This document shows, one piece after another, positions 1 through 8,697 of a stretch of 64,000 nucleotides of DNA. The notes beneath the pieces are model-generated. The model ran no database searches. It was not told the origin of the DNA and saw only the letters and a list, made by a program, of their open reading frames with translations. The stretch comes from Amycolatopsis sp. CA-126428 (GTDB taxonomy: Bacteria > Actinomycetota > Actinomycetes > Mycobacteriales > Pseudonocardiaceae). Each line of letters opens with the position of its first letter. Within the stretch, counting starts at the first letter, position 1. The stretch lies in NCBI RefSeq assembly GCF_002904335.1, contig NZ_PPHF01000187.1:124001-188000 (forward strand), in the 5' to 3' direction. The position numbers were made by a program, and so were the translations under genes.

Positions 1-2
1 GG

Positions 3-662
3 CCCACCCGGTCGCCGGTCGTGATCGGCGTCAACTGGTACTCGGCGTTCGACACGCCGGAACAGGACGAGAAGTCCGGCGAGTTCTTCATCGCGAAGGC
101 CGGCGTCAAGAAACTCGGCCACATCCGCGGCGGCCACTGCGTGTGCCTCGAGCCGGGCGGCACCCCGGACACCGACGCCTGGTACGCGTTCTACGACCAG
201 GGCCACGAAGGCGCCTGCGTCGGCTTCGGCTGGTCGCGCTGCATGTCGATCTTCAACGGCAGCGAGTTCGCGGCCCGCTGGCTCTGGGACTCGGCCAAGA
301 AGCAGGACGAGTGGCCCGAGACCAACCCCGGCGACGAGAACGGCACGTCGGTCCGGGCCGCCGCCGAGGTGCTCAAGGACACCGGGCACGTCCTGTGGGA
401 CGAGTCCTACGCGGGCGACGACTGGCACGTCCGGGAGCAGTACACCCCCGAAGCCAAGCAGGGCCTCAAGGCGTTCCGCTGGGCCAAGTCGGTCGACGAC
501 GTGCACGCCGTGCTCGCCAACCCGCGTGCCGACGAACTCGGCGCCGTGCCGCTGCTCAATTCCTGGGGACCGGGCTTCCCGCACCGGACCTACCTGCCCG
601 ACGCGGTGCTCGCCAAGCTGATCGAGGAGGACGGCGAGATCGCGGTACCGACCGATCGGTGA
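3..662 (+). CDS. Papain-like (C1 family) cysteine peptidase-like protein, 5' end outside window
   Basis: The frame is open to the left edge, so the N-terminus is missing; a GTG at 21 exists but has no upstream context to support it. Papain-like motifs are visible: QGHEGACVGFGW, which fits the oxyanion Gln and nucleophile Cys, then a GTSVRAA segment typical of bacterial C1 proteins, then NSWG near the C-terminus, the papain Asn motif. The segment that normally carries the catalytic His (VVIGVNWY...GGHCVCL) comes before the Cys motif instead of between Cys and Asn, so the order looks circularly permuted, or the gene is a rearranged double unit. Similar proteins occur in actinobacteria and their phages. 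Activity is not assured. A strong hairpin follows at 692-731. Confidence 0.6.
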   Translation, partial: PTRSPVVIGVNWYSAFDTPEQDEKSGEFFIAKAGVKKLGHIRGGHCVCLEPGGTPDTDAWYAFYDQGHEGACVGFGWSRCMSIFNGSEFAARWLWDSAKKQDEWPETNPGDENGTSVRAAAEVLKDTGHVLWDESYAGDDWHVREQYTPEAKQGLKAFRWAKSVDDVHAVLANPRADELGAVPLLNSWGPGFPHRTYLPDAVLAKLIEEDGEIAVPTDR

Positions 663-691
663 TGCCGGCCGCTCCCGCGGCGCGAGAACGA

Positions 692-731
692 GGGCGCGTT
701 TCCCCTGGTGGTGACCAGGGGAGGCGCGCCC
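692..731 (+). terminator. Hairpin terminator downstream of the papain-like gene
   Basis: Two 18-nt arms (692-709 and 714-731) pair along their whole length, with two G-U wobbles, around a 4-nt loop. It lies 30 bp after the stop of the papain-like gene and 130 bp before the symporter start. No T tract follows, as is common for actinobacterial terminators. Confidence 0.7.
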
Positions 732-860
732 TCCGGCCTTTGTGGACACGTCAGCGTGCCGACCCTGAATCCATGCAGTACTGTCCCGATCCGACAGGGT
801 GCTGGTGATTCCTGTCGGTTGTTGTCCTGTTTGAATAAGGAACTGCCGGAGGTGGGTCGG

Positions 861-2558
861 GTGCTCGTCCTAGCCGATGCGAACCTGCGACTCGACGCGA
901 GCGCGATCGACTACATCGAATTGGCGTTCTACTTCGTGCTCGTGCTCGGCATCGGGTACCTGGCGCGGCGGCAGGTGTCGAGCAGCCTCGACTTCTTCCT
1001 GTCGGGCCGCTCCCTGCCGGCCTGGGTCACCGGCCTGGCGTTCATCTCGGCGAACCTCGGCGCGGTCGAGGTCATGGGCATGTCGGCCAACGGCGCCCAG
1101 TACGGCCTGCCGACCGTCCACTACTTCTGGATCGGCGCCATCCCGGCGATGCTGTTCCTCGGCATCGTGATGATGCCCTTCTACTACGGCTCCAAGGTCC
1201 GCAGCGTCCCCGAGTTCATGCGGCGGCGCTTCGGCAAGCCGGCCCACCTGGTCAACGGCATCAGCTTCGCCGCCGCCCAGATCCTCATCGCGGGCGCGAA
1301 CCTCTTCCTCCTGGCCAGCGTGGTCAACCTGCTGCTGGGCTGGCCGCTGTGGGTGTCGATCATCGTCGCCGCCGCGATCGTGCTCTCCTACACCGCGCTC
1401 GGGGGCCTCTCCGCCGCCATCTACAACGAGGTCCTGCAGTTCTTCGTCATCGTCATCGCGCTGGTCCCGCTGACGATCATCGGCCTGGTCAAGGTCGGCG
1501 GCTGGCAGGGCCTGGTCGACAAGGTGACCAACAGCCCGGGCGGCACCGCGCAGCTGCACTCGTGGCCCGGTGACAACCTGACCGGCTTCGGCAACAGCCT
1601 GCTTTCGGTGCTGGGCATCGTCTTCGGCCTCGGGTTCGTGCTCTCCTTCGGCTACTGGACGACGAACTTCGTCGAGGTCCAGCGCGCGATGGCGTCGAAG
1701 AGCATGTCCGCCGCGCGGCGCACCCCGATCATCGGCGCGTTCCCGAAGATGTTCGTCCCGTTCATCGTGATCATCCCCGGCATGATCGCCGCGGTCACGG
1801 TGTCCGAGTACGTCAAGGACAAGCAGGTCCTGCTGGACGGCGGCACCGCGGAAAGCGGCGTCACCTTCAACAACGCGCTCCTGCTGCTGATGCGCGACCT
1901 GCTCCCGAACGGCATGCTCGGCATCGCCATCGCCGGTCTGCTGGCCTCGTTCATGGCCGGCATGGCCGCGAACCTCAGCTCGTTCAACACGGTCTTCACG
2001 TACGACATCTGGCAGACCTACGTGAAGAAGGACAAGCCGGACGGCTACTACCTGAACCTGGGCCGCATCGTGACGTCGGCCGGCACGATCCTCGCGATCG
2101 GCACCGCCTTCATCGCGTCGAACTCCGGCAACATCCTGAACTACCTGCAGGACCTGTTCTCCTTCTTCAACGCGCCGTTGTTCGCGACGTTCATCCTGGG
2201 CATGTTCTGGAAGCGGATGACCCCGCACGCCGGCTGGAGCGGCCTGGTGCTGGGCACGGCGTCCGCCATCACGATCTGGGGCCTGTCGCAGGCCGGGGTG
2301 ATCGGCCTGTCGGGCCAGGGCACCAGCTTCGTGGCCGCCGGTGTCGCCTTCGTGGTCGACATCGTGGTGAGCGTCGTCGTCTCGCTGGCCACCAAGCCGA
2401 AGCCGGACGAGGAGCTGGTCGGCCTCGTCTACTCGCTCACGCCGAAGGAAACCCGCCAGCACGACTCGACCGGCGAGAACGCGGGCTGGTACCGCAAGCC
2501 GGGCCTGCTCGCCGGCATCGTGCTCGTCCTGACCATCGCCCTCAACATCATCTTCTAG
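861..2558 (+). CDS. Sodium:solute symporter (SSS family)
   Basis: A 565-residue polytopic inner-membrane carrier with about 13-14 hydrophobic segments. Known family role: sodium-coupled uptake of sugars or other small organic solutes. The segment GGLSAAIYNEVLQF (about residues 175-188) is the conserved SSS signature around TM5. GTG at 861 is chosen because GGAGG at 848-852 sits 8 nt upstream and translation then begins just before the first membrane segment; the frame is open further left (GTG at 708) but without a ribosome site. Substrate cannot be read from sequence. A two-TM protein follows with its Shine-Dalgarno overlapping this stop, so the two are probably made together. Confidence 0.88.
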   Translation: MLVLADANLRLDASAIDYIELAFYFVLVLGIGYLARRQVSSSLDFFLSGRSLPAWVTGLAFISANLGAVEVMGMSANGAQYGLPTVHYFWIGAIPAMLFLGIVMMPFYYGSKVRSVPEFMRRRFGKPAHLVNGISFAAAQILIAGANLFLLASVVNLLLGWPLWVSIIVAAAIVLSYTALGGLSAAIYNEVLQFFVIVIALVPLTIIGLVKVGGWQGLVDKVTNSPGGTAQLHSWPGDNLTGFGNSLLSVLGIVFGLGFVLSFGYWTTNFVEVQRAMASKSMSAARRTPIIGAFPKMFVPFIVIIPGMIAAVTVSEYVKDKQVLLDGGTAESGVTFNNALLLLMRDLLPNGMLGIAIAGLLASFMAGMAANLSSFNTVFTYDIWQTYVKKDKPDGYYLNLGRIVTSAGTILAIGTAFIASNSGNILNYLQDLFSFFNAPLFATFILGMFWKRMTPHAGWSGLVLGTASAITIWGLSQAGVIGLSGQGTSFVAAGVAFVVDIVVSVVVSLATKPKPDEELVGLVYSLTPKETRQHDSTGENAGWYRKPGLLAGIVLVLTIALNIIF

Positions 2559-2567
2559 GAGGTCGGA

Positions 2568-2852
2568 ATGGCTACCGAGTCGCAGCCGCGCGCACACAAG
2601 GCCGGCGCCTTCGACATCCGGCTGATCATCGCCCTGCTGATCGGCGTCTACGGCGTCATCCTCACCGTCATGGGCATCGGCTTCACCTCCGACGAGGAGA
2701 TCAAGAAGGCCGCCGGCGTCAACATCAACCTGTGGGCCGGGATCGGCATGCTGGTGGTCGCCGCGCTGTTCGTCACCTGGGCCCTGGTCCGGCCGCTCGT
2801 CGTGCCGGCCGAGACCGAGACCGGCGACACACCGGCGGCGGCGGGCGAATAG
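2568..2852 (+). CDS. Small two-TM membrane protein downstream of symporter
   Basis: A 94-residue protein with a short charged N-terminus, a hydrophobic segment at about 17-37, a short loop rich in Asp, Glu and Lys (TSDEEIKK), a second segment at about 52-75 and an acidic tail. AGGAGG overlaps the symporter stop and the ATG follows closely, indicating translational coupling. I do not recognise a named family. Position suggests an accessory or stabilising subunit for the symporter, but that is inference. Confidence 0.75.
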   Translation: MATESQPRAHKAGAFDIRLIIALLIGVYGVILTVMGIGFTSDEEIKKAAGVNINLWAGIGMLVVAALFVTWALVRPLVVPAETETGDTPAAAGE

Positions 2853-2890
2853 CCGGGTTGTCCGGACAGCGGCGCGAGGCTGCGGCTACC

Positions 2891-3892
2891 GTGCTTCGCG
2901 TGCTCCCTGACGTTCGGCGCCGCCGTCTCCCGAAGCTGTTCCTGCTGGTCACCGCGCTCGCGCTGCCGCTGACGGCGTGCGGCCAGGACCTCGGCAAGTC
3001 CAACTTCGCCCGGACGACGGTGCCCGCGGCGGCCGGCTCCGGCCAAGTCGCCGACGGCCCGATCACCGACCCCGCCGTGGCGGCCGATGTGCTCCGCACG
3101 ATCCAGCCGTGCCAGTTCCTGACGAAGGCCGCCCTCGGCGCCCGGGGCCTCGGCACGGTCGAGAACGACCCGTCGCCGTCGTCCATCGCCTTCGACACCT
3201 GCAGCAACAAGGTGAAGGACCCGGGTGGCAAGGAGATCCGGTTCGAGCTCGAGATCGGCAGCACGGTGGTGCCGCGGGCCGACAAGACGGCCGGGGTGGT
3301 CGGCGGGCTGCCGCTGCGCGTCAACAAGACCGGCGACACCGACTGCACCGTCGCGGCGATGACGGCGCTGAACCCGGACGTGGCGCTCGCGGTGTCGGTC
3401 ACCTACGCCGGTGATCCCTGCCGTCCCGGGCAGGCGTTCGCCGACTCCGTCGTCCAGAAGCTGCACAACTCGCCGGAGAAGTACTCGACGCCCGCGGGCA
3501 CGGTGCTGACCGCCGATCCGTGCGCGATGGCCGACACCGCGGCGGTGACCGCCGTCGTGACGGCGGCGAAGCCCGCGCCCTCGGGCCTGCACTCGTGCGA
3601 GTGGCGGGACCGGGGCCCGTCGGTGACGGTCGGGTTCCGCCCGGGGCTGCCGCCGCTCGTCGGCGACGGTTACTCCAAGGTGGACCTCGGCAACGGCGTG
3701 ACCGGCTTCCAGAAGCAGGCGACCGGCGGTTCGGCCCGGTGCAAGGTCGAGTGGCAGCACCGGCCGTGGCAGGGCGACGACGTCGAACTGGCCCAGGTGG
3801 ACTACCAGGGCTATGACGACAACGACAGCGATCCGTGCGGCAAGGCGGTGGCCGTCGCGAAGAACGTGGTCACCAAGCTCCCCCGCCCCTGA
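2891..3892 (+). CDS. Secreted lipoprotein, DUF3558-like
   Basis: A 333-residue protein with Arg-rich N-terminus, hydrophobic segment and lipobox LTAC, followed by mature protein starting CGQD, so it should be lipid-anchored outside the membrane. Two stretches start with a Pro-Cys or Pro-Cys-Ala motif (PCQFLTKAALGA and PCAMADTAA) and contain paired cysteines, resembling the DUF3558 lipoproteins of Pseudonocardiaceae and mycobacteria; possibly two copies of that fold. Start: GTG at 2891 or 2900 both give a signal peptide; neither has a good ribosome site. Function unknown. Confidence 0.75.
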   Translation: MLRVLPDVRRRRLPKLFLLVTALALPLTACGQDLGKSNFARTTVPAAAGSGQVADGPITDPAVAADVLRTIQPCQFLTKAALGARGLGTVENDPSPSSIAFDTCSNKVKDPGGKEIRFELEIGSTVVPRADKTAGVVGGLPLRVNKTGDTDCTVAAMTALNPDVALAVSVTYAGDPCRPGQAFADSVVQKLHNSPEKYSTPAGTVLTADPCAMADTAAVTAVVTAAKPAPSGLHSCEWRDRGPSVTVGFRPGLPPLVGDGYSKVDLGNGVTGFQKQATGGSARCKVEWQHRPWQGDDVELAQVDYQGYDDNDSDPCGKAVAVAKNVVTKLPRP

Positions 3893-3959
3893 TCTGGCGG
3901 CGCGCCGCGCGGAGAGGTAGGAAGGGGGCACCCCACCCGCCGATGTGCCGGAGGCTGCC

Positions 3960-4961
3960 GTGAAGAAGATCATCAACGACCCGGCGAACGTGGTCGCCGA
4001 GTCGCTGCGGGGGCTCGCCGCCGCGCACGCCGACGTCCTCCGCGTCCAGTACGACCCGGACGTCGTGATCAGAGCCGACGCGCCGGTCGCGGGCAAGGTC
4101 GCCGTCATCTCCGGGGGCGGGTCCGGGCACGAACCGCTGCACGGCGGCTTCGTCGGCCAGGGCATGCTCGCCGCCGCGGTCCCCGGCGCGGTGTTCACCT
4201 CGCCGACGCCGGACGCGGTGCAGGCCGCGGTCACCGCGACCACCGGCGAAGCGGGCGCGCTGCTCATCGTGAAGAACTACACCGGCGACGTGCTGAACTT
4301 CGAGACGGCCGCCGAGCTCGCCGCCGCCGAGGGCCTCGAGGTGCGCAGCGTCGTGATCGACGACGACGTCGCGGTCAAGGACTCGACGTACACCGCGGGC
4401 CGCCGTGGGGTCGGCGGCACCGTGCTGCTGGAGAAGATCACCGGCGCCGCCGCCGAGCGCGGCGACTCGCTCGACGCCGTCACCGCGCTGGCGCAGAAGG
4501 TGATCGGCCAGGTCCGGTCGATCGGGGTCGCCCTCACCGCGCCGACCGTGCCGCACGCCGGCACCCCCAGCTTCGACCTCGACGACAACGAGATCGAGTT
4601 CGGCATCGGCATCCACGGCGAGCCCGGCCGCGAGCGGATTCCGGCCGAGCCGGCCGACGCGCTGGTGGCGCGGCTGGTCGAGGCGGTCGTTTCGGACCTG
4701 CCGTTCGCCTCCGGCGACCGCGTGCTGCTGTTCACCAACTCGATGGGCGGCACCCCGCTCGTCGAGCTCTACCTGGCCCACGGCATCGCCGAGCGGCTGC
4801 TGGCCGAGCGTGGGATCGTGGTCGAACGCCGGCTGGTCGGCCCGTACATCACCAGCCTCGAGATGCAGGGGATGAGCCTGACGTTGCTCAAACTGGACGA
4901 CGAACTGACCGAGCTCTGGGACGCCCCGGTCAACACCGCGGCCCTGCGGTGGGGGCTCTGA
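3960..4961 (+). CDS. dhaK: Dihydroxyacetone kinase subunit DhaK
   Basis: A 333-residue subunit that binds dihydroxyacetone covalently and passes it to the ADP-bearing DhaL subunit for phosphorylation to dihydroxyacetone phosphate. The family's GGGSGHEPLHGG loop is near residues 50-62 and the substrate-binding His is His219 in GIHGEPGRER. GTG at 3960 is chosen because it gives the usual MKKIINDPANVV start with GGAGG 5 nt upstream; a GTG at 3945 is less likely. First gene of dhaK-dhaL-dhaM, all overlapping, so one operon. Cytoplasmic. Confidence 0.95.
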   Translation: MKKIINDPANVVAESLRGLAAAHADVLRVQYDPDVVIRADAPVAGKVAVISGGGSGHEPLHGGFVGQGMLAAAVPGAVFTSPTPDAVQAAVTATTGEAGALLIVKNYTGDVLNFETAAELAAAEGLEVRSVVIDDDVAVKDSTYTAGRRGVGGTVLLEKITGAAAERGDSLDAVTALAQKVIGQVRSIGVALTAPTVPHAGTPSFDLDDNEIEFGIGIHGEPGRERIPAEPADALVARLVEAVVSDLPFASGDRVLLFTNSMGGTPLVELYLAHGIAERLLAERGIVVERRLVGPYITSLEMQGMSLTLLKLDDELTELWDAPVNTAALRWGL

Positions 4962-5590
4962 TGGCCTGCACGGCCGAGGGGGTCGCGGCGGCCGTTCGCG
5001 CCGCCGCGGCGGTGGTCGCCGAGCACCGCGGGGAACTGATCGACCTCGACCGCGCGATCGGCGACGGCGACCACGGCGAGAACCTGAACCGCGGCTTCAC
5101 GGCCGTCGTCGCGGCGCTCGATTCCGCCGTGCCCGACACCCCCGGCGGGGTGCTGAAGCTCGTCGCGACGACGCTGATCTCCAAGGTCGGCGGAGCCGCG
5201 GGCCCGTTGTACGGCACGGCTTTCCTGCGTGCCTCGGCCAAGCTGGGCCCGGCCGCCGAGCTCGACGTCCCGGCGCTGCTGGACGCGCTGCGCGCCGGCC
5301 TCGAAGGCGTCCAGGCCCGCGGCAAGGCCGTGGGCGGCGACGCGACCATGGTCGACGCCCTGATCCCGGCGGTCGCGGCCGCGGAGAAGGCGGCCGGGGA
5401 CGGCGGGGACGTCGCCGCGGTGCTGACCGCGGCGGCCGGCGCGGCCGACACCGGTGCCGAGTCCACAGTGGACCTGGTGCCGCGCAAGGGCCGGGCGTCC
5501 TACCTCGGCGAGCGCGCGGTCGGGCACCTCGACCCCGGCGCCCGGTCGTCGGCGCTGCTGCTGCGCGCGTTCGCGGAGGCCGCCCGGTGA
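4961..5590 (+). CDS. dhaL: Dihydroxyacetone kinase ADP-binding subunit DhaL
   Basis: A 209-residue all-alpha subunit that holds ADP/ATP as a fixed cofactor between two Mg ions. The metal-binding aspartates are visible in DRAIGDGDHG (Asp30, Asp35, Asp37). The ATG at 4961 overlaps the dhaK stop (TGATG), so translation is coupled. In PTS-type kinases the nucleotide is rephosphorylated in place by DhaM rather than exchanged; the presence of dhaM next door indicates this type. Confidence 0.94.
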   Translation: MACTAEGVAAAVRAAAAVVAEHRGELIDLDRAIGDGDHGENLNRGFTAVVAALDSAVPDTPGGVLKLVATTLISKVGGAAGPLYGTAFLRASAKLGPAAELDVPALLDALRAGLEGVQARGKAVGGDATMVDALIPAVAAAEKAAGDGGDVAAVLTAAAGAADTGAESTVDLVPRKGRASYLGERAVGHLDPGARSSALLLRAFAEAAR

Positions 5591-6258
5591 GCGTGGGAAT
5601 CGTGCTCGTGTCGCACAGTGCGAAGCTCGCCGAAGGCCTGGCCGAGCTGGCCGCCCAGATGGCGCCGGACGTCACCATCGTGCCCGCCGGCGGCCTCTCC
5701 GACGGTTCGATCGGCACGGACTACGACGAGGTCGTCGCCGCCACCCAGCGCGCCGACTCCGGCGACGGCGTCGTGCTGCTCTACGACCTGGGCAGCGCGC
5801 AGATGACGGCCGAGCTCGCCGTCGAATCGCTGGCCGACCCGTCGGCCGCGATCGTCGCGGACGGCCCGCTGGTCGAGGGCGCGATCGCGGCGGCGGTCGC
5901 CGCGCAGGCGGGGCAGGGCAGCAAGGCGGTGGCCGAGGCCGCCGCGTCGGCCGGCCTGCCCGAGGACCTGGCGCCCGCCGAGGCTGCGGCCGACGCCGCC
6001 GAAATCGAGCTGGAGCTGCACAACGAGGTCGGGTTGCACGCCCGGCCCGCCGCGGTGCTCGTGCGCACGCTCAGCGCGTTCGACGCGGAGGTGATCGTGC
6101 GGCTCGGCGACCAGGAGGCCGACGGCCACAGCGTCCTGGCCCTGATGTCGCTCGGCGCTCGCCAGGGCGACCGGATCCGCGTACGGGCGCGCGGGCCGCA
6201 GGCGTCCGCCGCGCTGGAGAAGGCGAAAGAGCTGGTGGACGGCAATTTCGGCGAGTGA
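5587..6258 (+). CDS. dhaM: PTS-type phosphoryl donor DhaM, EIIA-HPr fusion
   Basis: A 223-residue protein. Residues 1-130 are a mannose-type EIIA domain with phospho-acceptor His10 (VLVSHSAKLAEG). From about 137 to the end is an HPr domain with His151 in NEVGLHARPAA and a regulatory-type serine in GHSVLALMSLGA. Enterobacterial DhaM carries a third, EI-like domain; it is absent here, so phosphate must come from a separate EI. The GTG overlaps the dhaL stop by 4 nt. It takes phosphate from PEP through EI and HPr and recharges DhaL-bound ADP. Confidence 0.92.
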   Translation: MSVGIVLVSHSAKLAEGLAELAAQMAPDVTIVPAGGLSDGSIGTDYDEVVAATQRADSGDGVVLLYDLGSAQMTAELAVESLADPSAAIVADGPLVEGAIAAAVAAQAGQGSKAVAEAAASAGLPEDLAPAEAAADAAEIELELHNEVGLHARPAAVLVRTLSAFDAEVIVRLGDQEADGHSVLALMSLGARQGDRIRVRARGPQASAALEKAKELVDGNFGE

Positions 6259-6376
6259 AGCCGGGCGCTCGGCCGGGTGACTTGAGCGGTACTGACTCGA
6301 TTCCGTCTGGGCTTCCGGCGGTTCCGTGTGGGAGAGTCGGGGCAATTACCAGCGAGTAACATCTCTGGAGGCCTCG

Positions 6377-8143
6377 ATGGCGCGGGACATCTCGACGGTC
6401 GGTGTGGTCGGCCTGGGCACCATGGGGGCCGGTATCGCCGAAGTGCTCGCGCGCAGCGGGCTCGACGTCGTCACGGTCGAGCTCGACGACGCGGGTGTCG
6501 AGCGCGGCCGCGGCCACCTCGAGCACTCCACCGAACGGGCGCTCTCCGGCGGCAAGCTGGACGCGCCCGGGCGGGCGGCGCTGCTGGGCCGGATCCGGTA
6601 CAGCACGTCGCTGTCGGATCTGTCCGAAGTGGACCTGGTGATCGAGGCGATCCCGGAGAGCCTCGAGCTGAAGGCCGAGGTCTTCGCCGAGCTGGACAAG
6701 ATCACCCGGCCCGAGGTGGTCTTCGCGTCCAACACGTCGTCGCTGTCGATCACCGAGATCAGCGTGCACACCGCGCGGCCCGGCAAGGTCGTCGGCATGC
6801 ACTTCTTCAACCCGGCACCGGTGCTGAAGCTCGTCGAGATCGTCAAGACGGTGGTGACCGAGCCGGACGTGGTCGCCGAAGTGGTCGAGTTCGCCGAGCG
6901 GCTCGGCAAGGTGCCGGTGGTGATCGGCGACCGCGCCGGGTTCATCGCCAACGCGCTGCTGTTCGGCTACCTCAACCACGCGGTGCGGATGTACGAGCAG
7001 CGCTACGCCACCCGCGAGGACCTCGACGCCGCGATGCGCTTCGGCTGCGGCTACCCGATGGGCCCGCTCGCGCTGCTCGACCTGATCGGGCTGGACACCG
7101 CGAACGAAATCCTCGACACGATGTACCACCAGTCCCGCAACCGCCTGCACGCGCCCGCGCCGCTGCTCAAGCAGATGATCACGGCGGGTTTGCTGGGCCG
7201 CAAGACCGGCCGGGGCTTCTACACCTACGACGCCCCGGACTCGCCCACCGTGGTCTCTTCCGGTGTCGTGTCCACGGTGGACGGTGCCTCGCCGCGCCCG
7301 GTGGCGCGGGTCGGTGTGGTCGGCACCGGAACGATGGCGACCGGCATCGCGGAGGTGTTCGCCAAGCGCGGCCTCGACGTCGTGCTGCGCGCCCGGAGCC
7401 TGGAGAAGGCGCAGGCGTCGGTGGCTCGCGTCAAGAAGTCGCTCGACAAGGCCGTGGTCAAGGGCAAACTGTCCGAAGAGGACGCTGCTGCGGCACTGGC
7501 CCGGATCACCCCGGTGACCGACTTCGAGGCCCTCGCCGACGTCGACCTCGTCGTCGAGGCGGTGGCCGAGGAGCTTTCGGTCAAGCAGGCGGTGTTCGCG
7601 GCGCTGGACGAAGTGGTCCGCCCCGGCGCGGTCCTGGCGACGACGACGTCATCGCTGCCGGTGATCGAGTGCGCCGCCTCGACGTCCCGGCCGTCCGACG
7701 TGGTCGGCCTCCACTTCTTCAACCCGGCCCCGGTGATGAAGCTGGTCGAGGTGGTGTCGACGATCGCGACGGCCCCGGACGTGGTGGCGACGGCGAGCGC
7801 GATCTGCGCAACGGTGGGCAAGCACGCGGTGCACTGCGGCGACCGTGCGGGCTTCATCGTCAACGCGTTGCTGTTCCCGTACCTCAACGACGCGGTGAAG
7901 ATGCTGGAGGCCCATTACGCGGCCGCGGACGACATCGACACGGCCATGAAGGTCGGCTGCGGCCTGCCGATGGGCCCGTTCGAGCTGCTGGACGTCGTCG
8001 GGCTGGACGTGTCGCTGGCCATCCAGCGGACGCTGTACAACGAGTTCCGCGAGGAGGGTTTCGCGCCGGCGCCGCTGCTGGAGCACCTCGTGACCGCCGG
8101 GCGGCTGGGCCGGAAGACCGGGAAGGGCTTCAAGGATTACTGA
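6377..8143 (+). CDS. Tandem double 3-hydroxyacyl-CoA dehydrogenase
   Basis: A 588-residue protein made of two complete 3-hydroxyacyl-CoA dehydrogenase units (about 1-285 and 310-588). Each has a dinucleotide motif (GLGTMGAG, GTGTMATG), an HFFNPAPV catalytic-His segment and a PMGP helical C-domain. It should oxidise 3-hydroxyacyl-CoA with NAD, or reduce acetoacetyl-CoA in reverse, in fatty acid or hydroxybutyrate metabolism. ATG at 6377 has GGAGG 5 nt upstream. The linker at about 290-308 is Ser/Pro/Thr rich. Related double proteins are known in actinomycetes. The two units are similar enough to suggest internal duplication. Confidence 0.9.
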   Translation: MARDISTVGVVGLGTMGAGIAEVLARSGLDVVTVELDDAGVERGRGHLEHSTERALSGGKLDAPGRAALLGRIRYSTSLSDLSEVDLVIEAIPESLELKAEVFAELDKITRPEVVFASNTSSLSITEISVHTARPGKVVGMHFFNPAPVLKLVEIVKTVVTEPDVVAEVVEFAERLGKVPVVIGDRAGFIANALLFGYLNHAVRMYEQRYATREDLDAAMRFGCGYPMGPLALLDLIGLDTANEILDTMYHQSRNRLHAPAPLLKQMITAGLLGRKTGRGFYTYDAPDSPTVVSSGVVSTVDGASPRPVARVGVVGTGTMATGIAEVFAKRGLDVVLRARSLEKAQASVARVKKSLDKAVVKGKLSEEDAAAALARITPVTDFEALADVDLVVEAVAEELSVKQAVFAALDEVVRPGAVLATTTSSLPVIECAASTSRPSDVVGLHFFNPAPVMKLVEVVSTIATAPDVVATASAICATVGKHAVHCGDRAGFIVNALLFPYLNDAVKMLEAHYAAADDIDTAMKVGCGLPMGPFELLDVVGLDVSLAIQRTLYNEFREEGFAPAPLLEHLVTAGRLGRKTGKGFKDY

Positions 8144-8286
8144 TCGGTGAACGCCGCGCTGAGGTCGAATGCCGGCCCGGCGGTGACAGCCGGTGCGCCC
8201 GGCGAACCGGCGCGGGCGTGGGTCCGATCGCACGGAGGAGGTCGCTTAGCCTGCGGTGGCCGTGACCCGGATCGTAATCGGTCGGG

Positions 8287-8697
8287 TCAGCGCTCGGCCA
8301 CCTCGCCGAGGACCGGTTTCACGTCGAGCACCGGGGTGTCGTCGATGGCTTCCGAGCCCGTGACCGTGACCGTGGCGCCGTCGACCGCCGTCACCGTGAC
8401 TGTGTGGAGGCCGATCGGGTTCGGGCGGTCCGGGGAGCGCGTCGAGAACACGCCGGTGCTCGGGCGGTCGCGGTCGCCGCGGGGGTGGACCGTCTGGACG
8501 TTGCGGTCCGCCTCGTGCAGCCACGTCAGGAGGACCAGGCGGTCGCCCGGCCGGAGGTCGGCCGCCGCCGGGGTGTACTCCGGGGCGAACACCACCCGGG
8601 ACGGCGGCGCGCCCTCGTCGCCCTGCCTCGGTGCCGTCGAACGGTCCGTCAGGGGCGACTCGATGCGCGCCACCGGGCGCACCTGGTAACTCGTCAC
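8287..8697 (-). CDS. TrmO/TsaA-like tRNA methyltransferase
   Basis: A 136-residue beta-barrel protein of the TrmO (YaeB/VirR) family. Family motifs are visible: RNVQTVHPRGDRDRP and FSTRSPDRPNPIG near the C-terminal half. E. coli TrmO uses SAM to methylate t6A at position 37 of some tRNAs; this shorter form lacks the C-terminal extension of E. coli TrmO, so its substrate may differ. GTG at 8697 overlaps the stop of the upstream deaminase by 4 nt (GTGA), so it is the last gene of a three-gene operon. Confidence 0.8.
   Translation of the reverse strand: MTSYQVRPVARIESPLTDRSTAPRQGDEGAPPSRVVFAPEYTPAAADLRPGDRLVLLTWLHEADRNVQTVHPRGDRDRPSTGVFSTRSPDRPNPIGLHTVTVTAVDGATVTVTGSEAIDDTPVLDVKPVLGEVAER

Noticed and set aside
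708..860. N-terminal extension of the symporter from a GTG at 708
   Set aside because: Starts inside the terminator hairpin, has no ribosome site and adds residues unlike the family.
870..2597. Long minus-strand reading frame opposite the symporter
   Set aside because: Arg/Asp/His-rich shadow of a high-GC gene; the plus-strand symporter has clear family motifs and a ribosome site.
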